Below are positions 52,616 through 62,269 of a DNA stretch of 64,000 nt, one piece after another. The notes under the pieces are model-generated. The model was not told where the DNA came from. It ran no database searches and worked only from the letters and a program-made list of their open reading frames with translations. The position numbers were made by a program, and so were the translations under genes. The DNA comes from Branchipolynoe longqiensis (Eukaryota; Annelida; Polychaeta; Phyllodocida; Polynoidae): positions 24,788,780 to 24,852,779 of the forward strand of contig CM059194.1 of assembly GCA_030323885.1 (NCBI GenBank), written 5' to 3'. The number at the start of each line of letters is the position of its first letter. Within the stretch, counting starts at the first letter, position 1.

Positions 52616-53095
52616 GACGAGCTGCGTCAACACACGCGCACACACGCACACACACATACATGCACACACACTCACATGCACACGCACATGCACGCACATG
52701 CACGCACATGCATGCACGCACGCGCACACACATGCGCACACATGATGCACACACATGCACACACACACGTACATGCACACACATGCACACACACACGCAC
52801 ACACAGCAGGCCCGACGAGCGGGGTCAACATATGCACACACACGCAAACACATGCACACACAGCAGGCCTGGCAAGCAGCATCAACACACACACATGCAT
52901 GTACCCGCACATGCATGTACATGCACACATGCACACATACACACACATGCACACACACAGAGACATGCGCACACACACGCGCACACTGCAGTCTCGACGA
53001 GGGGCGTCAACACATGCACACACATGCACGACACACACACATACACACACATACAGACATGCACACACACGCACATGCACAGACGCACATACAGT
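52616..53095. repeat. (CACACATG)n tract with embedded GCAGGCCCGACGAGC phrases
   Basis: Long alternating purine-pyrimidine CA/TG/CG sequence (Z-DNA prone). The phrase GCAGGCCCGACGAGC-GCGTCAACA or variants recurs near 52608, 52806, 52864 and 52988. All ORFs on both strands are artefacts. Confidence 0.88.
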
Positions 53096-53104
53096 GTTAG
53101 TGTA

Positions 53105-53450
53105 CATGAGTTAAGTGTCCGTCCCCTGTTTTGGGAGAATAGGGGATCTGAACCCATGAGATCGTGGGTTTGAACCCTGGTCGAGTCAAACCAATGACAT
53201 AAAAATGTATACTTGTCGCTTCCTAGGATGGCGCTCAGCATTAATCAGTGTTAAAAGGCTAGGGCAAGGACTGGTTCGCTCAGTGTCAGGATACTGTGAC
53301 TGAGTGGGATATCAGGTCATGGTGCTGGTGGCTTGATTTCCCAGTGGGGCAGCACTATAAAGTCACCATGAGTGTGCACTGTCACAAGACGGTACCCGTC
53401 CTGATATGACCTTAGATGTTGCTAGGACATAAAACAACAAACAAACAAAA
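53105..53450 (+). mobile_element. SINE-A (head type 1, A-box side lost)
   Basis: Starts within the head (AAGTGTCCGTCCCCTGTTTT), B-box GGGTTTGAACCCTGGTCGAG, complete body, (ACAA)n tail. Confidence 0.82.
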
Positions 53451-53601
53451 CATGGGTGCATGTTGGCGTATATGGCTATCTGTAGGTGGCTTTCTGTGGT
53501 CGGTCAGTAAGTGTTACGAAGGTGCTACACCAACAATGACTGAGCACACCGCCTGTCTGGGAATCTAAGTGCTCCTATTTATGGTTCATCGCCCGTGAAG
53601 T

Positions 53602-54505
53602 GTGCCCCTTGTGGCCCCTTGCGGCCCCTTGCGGCCCCTTGCGGCCCCTTGTGGCCCCTTGCGGCCCCTTGTGGCCCCTTGTGGCCCCTTGTGGCCCCTT
53701 GCGTCCCCATTGTGGCCCCTTGTGGCCCCTTGTGGCCCCTTGTGGCCCCTTGTGGCCCCTTGTGGCCCCGTGTGGCCCCTTGTGGCCCCTTGTGGCCCCT
53801 TGTGGCCCCTTGTGGCCCCTTGTGGCCCCGTGTGGCCCCTTGTGGCCCCTTGTGGCCCCGTGTGGCCCCTTGTGGCCCCTTGTGGCCCCTTGTGGCCCCT
53901 TGTGGCCCCTTGCGGCCCCTTGCGGCCCCTTGCGGCCCCTTGCGGCCCCTTGCGGCCCCTTGCGGCCCCTTGCGGCCCCTTGCGGCCCCTTGCGGCCCCT
54001 TGCGGCCTCTTGCAGCCCGGCGTGGCCCTTGCGGCCACGGCGTGGCCCGGCGTGGCCCGGCGTGGCCCGGCGTGGCCAAAGCGTGCCAAAGCGTGCCCAA
54101 GCGTGCCCAAGCGTGCCCAAGCGTGCCCAAGGGTGCCCAAGGGTGCCCAAGGGTGCCCAAGGGTGCCCAAGGGTGCCCAAGTGTGCCCAAGTGTGCCCAA
54201 GTGTGCCCAAGTGTGCCAAAGTGTGCCAAAGTGTGCCAAAGTGTGCCCAAGTGTGCCCAAGTGTGCCCAAGTGTGCCCAAGTGTGCCCAAGTGTGCCCAA
54301 GTGTGCCCAAGTGTGCCCAAGTGTGCCCAAGTGTGCCCAAGTGTGCCCAAGTGTGCCCAAGTGTGCCGCCCAAGTGTGCCCAAGTGTGCCCAAGTGTGCC
54401 CAAGTGTGCCCAAGTGTGCCCAAGTGTGCCCAAGTGTGCCCAAGTGTGCCCAAGTGTGCCCAAGTGTGCCCAAGTGTGCCCAAGTGTGCCCAAGTGTGCC
54501 CGGTG
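53602..54505. repeat. 10 bp minisatellite of about 90 units
   Basis: One continuous array in constant phase whose unit changes along its length: CCCTTGTGGC or CCCTTGCGGC (to about 54005), CCGGCGTGGC (about 54015-54070), CAAAGCGTGC and CCAAGCGTGC, CCAAGGGTGC, then CCAAGTGTGC to the end. All six frames lack stops, giving 300-residue frames that are not genes. Confidence 0.95.
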
Positions 54506-54678
54506 TGCTTAGTGCAAGCAACTCATCTGTCGCAGGGACTAAACCTGTTGGTTTCTGACCAACCAGCCGACGACCGACTGAAACAGATCAGCCCAGCGTT
54601 GACTGACTGCCAACCATATTGGTTCCAGAGGACTCTTTACTGCGCAGTAAGTTGGCACACATGCACCCCGTTGTGAGG

Positions 54679-54904
54679 CCAGACGGGATGGCCGAATGAG
54701 TTGAGCATCCGCATCCAGTTTTGGTAGATCGTGGGATTCGAACCCACGGGTTCGAACCCTGGTCGAGTCCAAGAAATGATTTTAAAATGTATACTTGTTG
54801 CTTCCTAGCCAGGCGCTCGGTATTATTAGGATAGGGCAAGGACTTTTCGACTCAGTGTCAGGATAATGTGAGTGAGTGGGATATCAGGTCATGGTGCTGG
54901 CGGC
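54679..54904 (+). mobile_element. SINE-A (head type 1, doubled B-box), 3'-truncated
   Basis: GACGGGATGGCCGAATGAGT head. The B-box occurs twice (GGGATTCGAACCC, GGGTTCGAACCC). The body stops at GGTGCTGGCGGC. Confidence 0.85.
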
Positions 54905-55030
54905 TACTGTGATACTGTGCTAACCAGTCCTTGTCTGATCCTATTAATGCCAAGTGCCAGGCCAGGTAGCGACAAGTATAAATTTGTATGTCATTGGTTT
55001 GACTTGGCTGGGATTCGAACTCCCGACCTT
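54905..55030 (-). mobile_element. SINE-A (head type 2) half, inverted against its neighbour
   Basis: GCTAACCAGTCCTTGTCTGA, GTATGTCATTGGTTTGACTT and GGGATTCGAACTCCCGACCT. Head and upstream body only, joined tail-less to the previous SINE. Confidence 0.8.
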
Positions 55031-55049
55031 GGAGTTGCATAGTAGCCTT

Positions 55050-55185
55050 GAACCTTAAAGTTGGATCGTCCGATGAAAGCATCACATTTTCTAAACAAAA
55101 ACACTGAGGTAGATTATCATGATAAACCTAATATGTTTATCTCAAAAGAAGGCAGCAACTCAAAGCTATCAAACTATGCAAATAA
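55050..55185. mobile_element. MITE M1, internally deleted copy
   Basis: TTAAAGTTGGATCGTCCGAT at the left, ATATGTTTATCTCA and AACTATGCAAATAA at the right. Confidence 0.6.
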
Positions 55186-55229
55186 GGAAAATAAAAACTA
55201 GGACGTTGAACATGACAGCCTTAAATTCG

Positions 55230-55985
55230 AAAGATCGACGCGATCACCTTTCCGACTGTGCATACGCTGAAAACGGCATTGGCAGCAAAGCAAATGCATC
55301 TGGCCATTGAGTTTGCCGATACGTGTAGGGCAAAACTTCGATTTTATTCAAAATGAATAGAAATATTTAACAATTTGCATAAACATTTTTGCACACATGC
55401 AATATAATGATCTGATGAATATAGCTAAGAAAAAGCTAGCCATAGTTAAACATTTTTAGCTAAGAAACATACAATTCCACACAAAACAATCAGTGAAATC
55501 CACATCACCATTATTAATTCTTGCTCTAAATATTAAAATGTCAAATATGTCAACATACACTTGTTTCAGAGAAATATATAGCCAATATCTGATTAACCCT
55601 AGTCATTTTCTATTTCTACATATGTCATTAACCATAGAATAGAAATAAAAACATTTTGACTCTGGCTATGGCTCTAACACTAGTCTGAGTGCCCAGATTT
55701 GTTTAAATCTAAATGCACATGGCATAAGATGTGCTGATTATAATGATGTAAATGCAATGATGGATAAAAGATTCATATCTTAATTTATTATATATATATT
55801 TTTTAGTTGGTATTCTATGTTTGAAACAAGAGCTGAGATGAGCTGAAACTAGCACATTTCATAGCTGCACCCAGTGTATTATTATTAGCATGTGCCATGT
55901 GCTTCTCGCGGGTTTGTTTTTCTTCTATGCATCCCACAATGCACCGCGCGGCTGGAATGGTGATGTAGTCTATTGTCGTCGCAAT
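55230..55985 (-). mobile_element. MITE M2, inverted diverged copy
   Basis: GGTGATGTAGTCTATT at the right end matches the M2 terminus. The interior matches 2811-3404 in reverse (CCAGTGTATTATTA, TGCACATGGCATAAGATGTG). The core monomer is partly replaced or lost. Confidence 0.65.
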
Positions 55986-56189
55986 CTCTTGGTAAATGAC
56001 GTCACTCATTGCCATATGACGCCATCACCTGATAGCCCTTATCATCCAGACAAAACAAGTCGAGCACTTCCCGTCGCATTCACCTGTCCATCAACAACCA
56101 CCCCTCCTACCCAAACACCATCAGACAGCGTATGATCAGCAGTTGGGAAGGAAAGAGGCTGTGGTGGGGGTGAGAGAAGGGAAGACACG

Positions 56190-56615
56190 CAAGCGTGTTT
56201 GTTTCTGAAAATGTGACTCGTTCAATTCAAGAGTGAGCGGGCCGTAGCTCAGGCAGTAGAGTGTCCACCTTTGAAGGTGTCGGTCATCTGATCGATCCTG
56301 CTCGCTGGACACATTTGCAGTTTGGGCTATTTTCCGTTCCAACCAGTGGTCCAGGCTGTGGTATGTGCTGTCCTGTCTGTGGCAAGGTGCATATAAAAGA
56401 CCCCTTGCTGCTTATCGGAATGAGTAGCCTATGTGGTGACAGTGGGATTCCTACAAAGAGATATATCAGAATGCCCATATGCTTGACGTCAAATTGCCAA
56501 TGATAAAAATCAATGTGCTCTAGAGGCGTCGTTAAATAAAACAAGCTTTACTTTTTCGATTCAAGAAGTGGGCAACATCGGTAAACAGCGAAATTATAGA
56601 CAATTTCCACCTGAG
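56190..56615 (+). repeat. Repeat D, split by SINE-N
   Basis: GTTTGTTTCTGAAAATGTGA before the SINE and AATTATAGACAATTTCC after it match the uninterrupted copy at 57000-57135. Confidence 0.6.
56230..56556 (+). mobile_element. SINE-N (Nin-DC type), full length
   Basis: tRNA-like head GCGGGCCGTAGCTCAGGCAG with GATCGATCC B-box. Then TTTGCAGTTTGGGCTATTTT, GGTATGTGCTGTCCTGTCTG, GGTGCATATAAAAGACCCCT, TTGCTGCTTATCGGAA, ATCAATGTGCTCTAGAGGCG and TCGTTAAATAAAACAAGCTT. ATTCAAGA on both sides is a target duplication. The best-preserved SINE-N here. Confidence 0.9.
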
Positions 56616-56619
56616 ACCC

Positions 56620-56940
56620 GTTGGATGGTTGGTTGTTGGTGTTTTACATCATGGCAACATCTAAGGTCATAACAGGATGGGTAAAAACTTGTGACAGTGC
56701 ACACTCATGGTGATGTTATAGTGCTGCCCCACTGGGAGACCAGGCCACCATCACCATGAGCAGCTATCCCACTCAGTTGCATTATCCTGACACTGATCCA
56801 ACCAGTCCTTGCCATATACTAATAATGCAGAGCCCCTGGCTAGGATGCATCAGGTATCAATTCTTAAATCATTGGTTTGACTCGAATAGGGTTCATCGAA
56901 CCACCCCACCTACCAAAACGGGAGACAAGCGCTAAACTGG
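56620..56940 (-). mobile_element. SINE-A (head type 1), minus strand
   Basis: Tail GTTTTACATCATGGCAACAT to head CTACCAAAACGGGAGACAAG. Confidence 0.82.
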
Positions 56941-56943
56941 CGC

Positions 56944-56979
<36 letters not shown>

Positions 56980-56985
56980 AAGACA
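56944..56985. repeat. (GA)n microsatellite
   Basis: GAGAGA run with a CGAGAGAGAAAG end, joined to the SINE head. Confidence 0.9.
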
Positions 56986-56999
56986 ACAGAAGATACACA

Positions 57000-57135
57000 A
57001 GTTTGTTTGTTTGTTTCTGGAAATGTGAGTGCTTCGATTCAAGAAGTGTGCAATGTCTGAAAAACTTTTTCACAAATCAGAGAAGGGTTAAATTTGTGAA
57101 TTACAGTAGATCAAATTATAGACAATTTCCGCCAT
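57000..57135 (+). repeat. Repeat D, empty-site copy
   Basis: TTTCTGGAAATGTGAGTGCT, TCGATTCAAGAAGTGTGCAA and AAATTATAGACAATTTCCGC. It lacks the SINE-N found in the copy at 56190. Confidence 0.6.
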
Positions 57136-57218
57136 ACACCTTCCTCTGACAGCAGTGGCGAGAACACATATTGTAGTTAGCAGGTCACTGATCAGCATCC
57201 CCTAAAGAAACAACCTCA

Positions 57219-57303
57219 ACCGGACGCGGTCAACGAATCGGTACAGCGCAGACTTCTCGTGCGGAAGGTCGGAAGTTTGAGTCCCAGCCGAGGCAAACGA
57301 ATG
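57219..57303 (+). mobile_element. SINE-A head fragment (type 2)
   Basis: CCGGACGCGGTCAACGAATC, GTGCGGAAGGTCGGAAGTTT and GAGTCCCAGCCGAGGCAAAC. Head only. Confidence 0.75.
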
Positions 57304-57429
57304 GAAACCCCCGCAGATCAGTCAGCGAGAAAAAGCCGCAGCCGATCCGTGGACAGCGCCACCGCAAGCAGAGACATCTATCGGCGATGGAAAGCACTAA
57401 CCACGCTCTCCTTGCTCAAGCTTATACTA

Positions 57430-58255
57430 CTTCGCCTTGTCGCTCACCCCACCCCTTACCTTCACCTTACCACCACCACCCCCCCCCCCCACCCCACCAC
57501 CTTACCCCCACCCCCTACCTTCACCTCACCCCGCCCCACCCCCACCCTACCTTCACCTCACCCCCACCTTCACCTTACCCCCACCCCTACCTTCACCTCA
57601 CCCCCACCTTCACCTTACCCCCACCTCTACCTTGACCTTACCCCCACCCCTACCTTCACCTTACCTCCATCCCACCCCCACCCCCTACCTTCATCTCACC
57701 CTACCCCACCCCACCATACCTTCACTTACCCCCACAACACCCCCCCATGCCTTCCTTCACCTCACCCCCCTACCTTCACCTACCCCACCCCCTACCTCAC
57801 TGTACTTCCACCCCACCCCCACCCCCTACCTTCACCTTACCCACCCACCCACCATACCTTCACCTTACCCCACAACCCCCATCCTCACCTCACCCCCCAC
57901 CTTCACCTTACCCCCCACCCCTACCTTCACCTTACCCCCACCCCACCTTCACCTTATCCACCCCCCACCCCCCCTACCTTCACCTTACCTCCACCCCCAC
58001 CCCCAACCCACCTTACTTCACCTTAACCCCCACCCCACCTCCCACCCCACCCCTTCCTTCACCTTACCCACCCCCATGCCCTACCTTCACCTTACCCCAC
58101 CCTACCCCCACCACCCCACCCCCTACTTACCTTACCCCCCCAATGCCCTACCTTTCCCTCACCCCCTACTCTCTCTCTAAACCCCACCTTACCAGCCTTA
58201 CTCCACCCCACCCCACCCACCCCCGACCCCCACCACCGACCGTCACCTCAACCCC
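57430..58255. repeat. C-rich ACCTTCACCTTACCCCC minisatellite
   Basis: Irregular repeats of TACCTTCACCTTACCCCCAC. The 80-255 residue proline/threonine/histidine frames are repeat artefacts. Confidence 0.9.
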
Positions 58256-58261
58256 CACCCT

Positions 58262-58344
58262 TCGAACCCACACTTCTTGACATTCCGGGCCTAGCGTGCT
58301 AAGCATTACACTACCTAGGCTCCCGGATGCAATCACCCTATCCC
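58262..58344 (-). mobile_element. SINE-B fragment
   Basis: CGAACCCACACTTCTTGACA, GCGTGCTAAGCATTACACTA and CCTAGGCTCCCGGATGCAAT. Confidence 0.6.
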
Positions 58345-58424
58345 TGAGAGTCCATCTCCCGTGTTGGTAGATCGTGGGTTTCGAACCTACGAGTTTGAAC
58401 CCTGATCGACTCAAACCAATGATT
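58345..58424 (+). mobile_element. SINE-A head fragment (type 1, doubled B-box)
   Basis: GAGTCCATCTCCCGTGTTGG, TTTCGAACC and TTTGAACCCTGATCGACTCA. Cut by an inverted SINE-A at 58425. Confidence 0.75.
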
Positions 58425-58745
58425 TACGTCCTGGCAACATCTAAGATCATATCAAGATGGGTACCGACTTGTGACAGTGCACACTCATGGCAACTATATA
58501 GTGCTGCCCCACTGGGAGACCAGGCTGCCATGACCTGATATCCCACTCAGTCACATTATCCTGACACTGATGAGCAAACTAGTCCTTGGTCTATCCTAAT
58601 TAGACCGGGCACCTGACTAGGAAGCAACAAGTATAAATTTGTAAACCATACCTTTGACTCGACCAGACTTCGAACCCGTGGGTTCGAATCCCACGATATT
58701 CCAAAACGGGAGTCGGATGCTCAACTCATTCGACCATCCAATCTA
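58425..58745 (-). mobile_element. SINE-A (head type 1, doubled B-box), minus strand
   Basis: Tail TTTACGTCCTGGCAACATCT to head CAACTCATTCGACCATCCAA. The two B-box segments are near 58670-58695. Confidence 0.85.
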
Positions 58746-58864
58746 TAGTCACACCCGGGACGACAATACATAGGTGTCAAAGCGTGCACCCACCAGGGGG
58801 GGGGTCGGAGGGGGGGGGGGGGGGTCGGATACCCACGATGCATCACTTTTGAGCAGTAATCTAC

Positions 58865-59300
58865 CCACGTGACCAAATCTGTGACCAATCACAACAAGAA
58901 GCCGCGAGAACAACGCAGCATTTCCACGCAGCCACTCCTAAGCCACCTCTGGCTGCCATCTCCATTCCACGTCCCCGCTCTCTCCCGCGCCTTCCTTTGT
59001 TCATTCCGGCGAGAAATTAGGAGATTTCGCGAGACCTCCCGTGAGTCCCATCCCGGTGACAACGCGTATCCATAGCGACGGCATTGAAGTGACACTCTCA
59101 CTGACCGGAGGCGAGAAAGGCAGGTGCCCCCCCCCCCCGCCCTAACCCTCGCCGTCCTCCGCCCGCCGCCCTCCGCCGCCCCCCCCCCACCCCACCCAGC
59201 AGCTGACCCGGCAATCCGGGGTCATAGGTCAGAGCAGCCGAGGTCAAGGTCACGTGTTGGGTCACATGACCGGTCAGGGATCAGGAACTAGGCATGGGTC
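58865..59300. promoter_or_regulatory. CpG-rich, promoter-like patch
   Basis: GC- and CpG-rich unique sequence between repeats. Motif-like words: CCAAT (58886), TTTCGCGAGAC (near the TCTCGCGAGA promoter element), GTATCCATAGCGAC (close to an RFX X-box), TCAAGGTCA (nuclear-receptor half-site) and TCACGTG. No convincing first exon follows before SINE-A at 59350. C-runs at 59127 and 59180 interrupt it. Confidence 0.3.
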
Positions 59301-59349
59301 TGTGTGATGGCGGCGGTGCGTGTGTGTGTTTGTATGTGTGTGTGCAAGG

Positions 59350-59577
59350 TTGGTTGGTTGTTGTAGCTTTACATCCTGGCAACATCTAAGGTCATATGGT
59401 CATATGGGCACTGACTTGTGACAGTGCGCACTCATGGCGACTTTGTAGTGCTGCCCCACTGGGAAATCGGGTCACTGGCACCATGACTCGATATCCCAAT
59501 GAGTCACATTATCCTGACACTGAGCTAACCAGTCATTTCTTTTACTCGACCGGGAACCGAACTTCCGATCTCCCGCG
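59350..59577 (-). mobile_element. SINE-A (head partly lost), minus strand
   Basis: TAGCTTTACATCCTGGCAAC tail to CGACCGGGAACCGAACTTCC. It then runs into a (GT)n repeat instead of the A-box. Confidence 0.8.
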
Positions 59578-59685
59578 GGTGTGTGTGTGTGTGTATGTGT
59601 GTGGGAGGAGGAGAGTAGTGGAACGTGGGCTGTAATGTTTGTGTGGAGGGACTGGTGTAGGGGAGTAGGGGTGAGCCATGAACAA

Positions 59686-60363
59686 GGCACCTCTTCTCCC
59701 TACCTCCAACTAAAGAATGGCGTCCCCCAGGGTCCAGTGCTCAGCCCCCTCCTCTTCAATGCAGTCATGGTATGTCTCATGAGGAAGCTTAAACAAGACC
59801 TGGCCACCCAAGAGATCACTGACACAACAATAGTCTGCTATGCAGATGACATCACCATCACCTTCTCCCGTGCGATCAACGCACAGGATCTGGCAGAGCA
59901 GGTGCTTCATCTGGTAGCAAACGCCTGCCGGTGTAACAGGAAATCTCAAACCCCTGGAAATTGCACTACCTGGGGTTTGCGATTTCCTAGGAAATCACAA
60001 CCCCCCCCCCCCCTGGAGATCACAAACCCCCTATACTTTGTAGCATTTTGTAATATTCAACTAACACAATAGTAAATAATGGTTCATTGAGATATTTTGT
60101 GAATGTACAATAAGAATTTTGAATATTAAAATGGTTCTATTTACTATATGCAGTGACTGAAATTGGAACTTAAATTGAAAACGCCATTTTGCTAACGATA
60201 TTGTTTACATTGCCGATCCTGAAATTGAGTGATAATACCAGGATATATGGCATGGGGGTTTGCGATTTCCTAGGAAATCACAAGTGGGGGTTTGCGATTT
60301 ACAGGGTTTGCGATTTCCTGCTACACCGGAACCTAGGACTAAAAATCTCCCCCACCAAGACTA
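59686..60363 (+). pseudogene. Non-LTR RT fragment, split by a MITE
   Basis: Plus-strand RT palm: LKNGVPQGPVLSPLLFNAV, IVCYADDITITFSRA (catalytic box) and AEQVLHLVANACR. After the MITE, GLKISPTKTR follows in the same frame. Both ends are lost in SINE or simple repeat. It belongs to a LINE of the Jockey/I-like kind, but the clade cannot be fixed from so little. Confidence 0.75.
59932..60325. mobile_element. CCGG-targeted MITE inside the RT fragment
   Basis: CCGG at 59928-59931 and 60326-60329. Ends TGTAACAGGAAATCTCAAAC and its near-complement (TTTGCGATTTCCTGCTACA). Internal copies of TTTGCGATTTCCTAGGAAAT occur near 59979 and 60259. Removing the element and one CCGG restores the RT frame. Confidence 0.82.
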
Positions 60364-60364
60364 G

Positions 60365-60480
60365 GGTAGGTAGCGACAAGTACCAATTTTACAAGTCATT
60401 GGTTTGATTCGGCTGGGATTCGAACTCCTGACCTTCCGCAGGGGAAGCCTGCGCTCTGCCGATTCGGCCACCACGTCCGG
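60365..60480 (-). mobile_element. SINE-A head fragment (type 2), minus strand
   Basis: GTAGCGACAAGTACCAATTT to CCGATTCGGCCACCACGTCC. Confidence 0.8.
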
Positions 60481-61084
60481 CATCTTGAATTAGCAGTGAC
60501 ATAACAGTTGAGATATCAATCTCTGCAGCTCCCAAATTCTGTTTAGTATTTTTGTTAATTCCCTGTCCCTTTGCTCACGTTTAGCCTTATTGATTAATAC
60601 CTTAATTAATGTTTGTTCAGTTGAGCCTTACAAGTACAACCTCCTACGCCAGTCTTGACGTGTCTACGGCCATTAATTTGTCATGACCTCCAAACTAACT
60701 AGGCGAAATGATGGCTCTCCTGGCGCGGTCAGAATGTGGAGCGCCAATTGCAAATCCCATCATAGGGTGGTTCATTTAGGCTGTGCACCCAGCTTGGTCT
60801 GCTGCTACATTGTGGCGGATTTTTGTGGGGATCTTTTTTAAAACTTGGATGATCCTGGTTTCATTTAAACCACATTGCTGTCCACATGTATCAAAGTTGC
60901 ATAATGCGCTGGGTTTTTTTTTCTCGGTTGTTTTGTTCTGGGAGGTGGGAGTAGTTTCTTATCTTTTTGATAATGTATTATTAGTAGGCTATAATAATTA
61001 CCTTGATTTGTTGTGTCCATAAGAAGTGTGAAGGAAAATCTGAAGCAATGAATTATGAAATTTTATTGTGTACATCATTATTGT
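60481..61084. other. No gene recognised
   Basis: AT-rich unique sequence. One T-rich open frame at 60783-61022 has hydrophobic content only and no family resemblance. Confidence 0.45.
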
Positions 61085-61159
61085 GTACATATAAATACAT
61101 ATATATAATATATATATATAATATATGTAATATCTACCTACCTATAAACGACGTATATG

Positions 61160-61528
61160 CTGATGTAAGCGAATACGCTCGGAGCTTCCCCCGGCGGCTA
61201 TGGCCGGAACTCGCTGGTTAGTTCGCCGCCTTACCGCCGGGCGCGCACTGCGCCAATATACGCCGTGGGCAATAGCTGGGCATCTTAGTTACTCTCAGCT
61301 AGTCGCTATAGATGTTCCTTCGCTCAACAGTTATTTATTTTTTATTTACTTATTTATTTATTTTATTTTTATTTTCTATTTTATTCCTTATTCTACCTAC
61401 GCATTCACCTTGTTCTCTTCTAATTGGTAGGGCAGTTGAGCCCAGCCAGGTGCATTGTTTGACTGTAATCACTTTCCTAATAAATAATGTACCCACCACT
61501 CAGCCTCCCCGTGCTATTCTTACATAAT
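61160..61528 (+). mobile_element. Possible Ngaro-like solo terminal repeat
   Basis: Lies between two long AT repeats. It starts TACGCTCGGAGCTTCC, close to the ACGCTCGGAGAA start of the Ngaro A repeat, and contains GCTATAG and T-rich TTATTTATTT. It ends with CCTAATAAATAATGTACCCA and CCCGTGCTATTC, laid out like a B repeat with AATAAA. Sequence identity is low. Confidence 0.35.
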
Positions 61529-61695
61529 ATATATATAATATATAATATATATAATATATAATATATAATATATATATATATATAATATACATATAATATA
61601 CATATAATATCCATATAATATAGATATAATATATATATAATATATATATATATAATATATATAATATATATATATATAATATATATATCACATAG
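61529..61695. repeat. (ATATAATAT)n microsatellite
   Basis: Near-continuous TATAATATATA repeat. A shorter relative precedes at 61085-61130. Confidence 0.92.
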
Positions 61696-61930
61696 ATATA
61701 TATATATATCCATACTGTGGTCGGCTAGCGTACACGTCCCCCCCCCCTACCCCCAATAGAGGCGATGTGGGACCTGGCTGGTCAGGGGGTGGGTCACTTG
61801 AATGTGGACGCAGCAGTGGGTGGAACGACAAATAAACGTCTGAAGTATACATACTCGTCCTTGCTCATCCAGTGGCTCTGCATGAAAGCCATGTTCTGGG
61901 GCGGCCGACAGTCGCCTGTGACAAGCAGTA

Positions 61931-62262
61931 CCGGATGCGGTGGCCCAATCGAATGGGCGTAGGCTTCTCGTGCGGAAGGTCGGAATTTCGAATCTCAGCC
62001 GAGTCAAACCGATGAATTATCAAATTGATACTTGTTGCTATCTAGCCTGGTGCTCGGCATTAAAAGGATAGGGCAAGGACTGGTTAGCTCAGTGTCAGGA
62101 CAGTGTGTCTTAGTGGGATATCACGTCATGGTGCTGGCGGCCGGATTTCCCAGTGGGGCAGCACTATAAAGGTCGCCATGAGCGTGCACTGTCACAAGTT
62201 GGTATCCATCCTGATATGACCTTAGATGTTGCCAGGACGTAAAACTCCAATAACCAACCATC
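61931..62262 (+). mobile_element. SINE-A (head type 2), full length
   Basis: ACCGGATGCGGTGGCCCAAT head, TCTCGTGCGGAAGGTCGGAA, complete body, tail AAAACTCCAATAACCAACC. AAGCAGT on both sides (near 61923 and 62265) is a likely target duplication. Confidence 0.85.
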
Positions 62263-62269
62263 TAAAAGC

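Noticed and set aside
52518..53241. Cys/Val-rich and His/Thr-rich frames on opposite strands
   Set aside because: Direct translation of alternating CACATG repeats.
53575..54676. Six overlapping frames of about 300 residues on both strands
   Set aside because: All come from a 10 bp repeat without stop words; every frame reads the same short peptide loop. Not genes.
57259..58280. Pro/Thr/His-rich frames up to 255 residues
   Set aside because: Translation of a C-rich minisatellite in all three plus frames.
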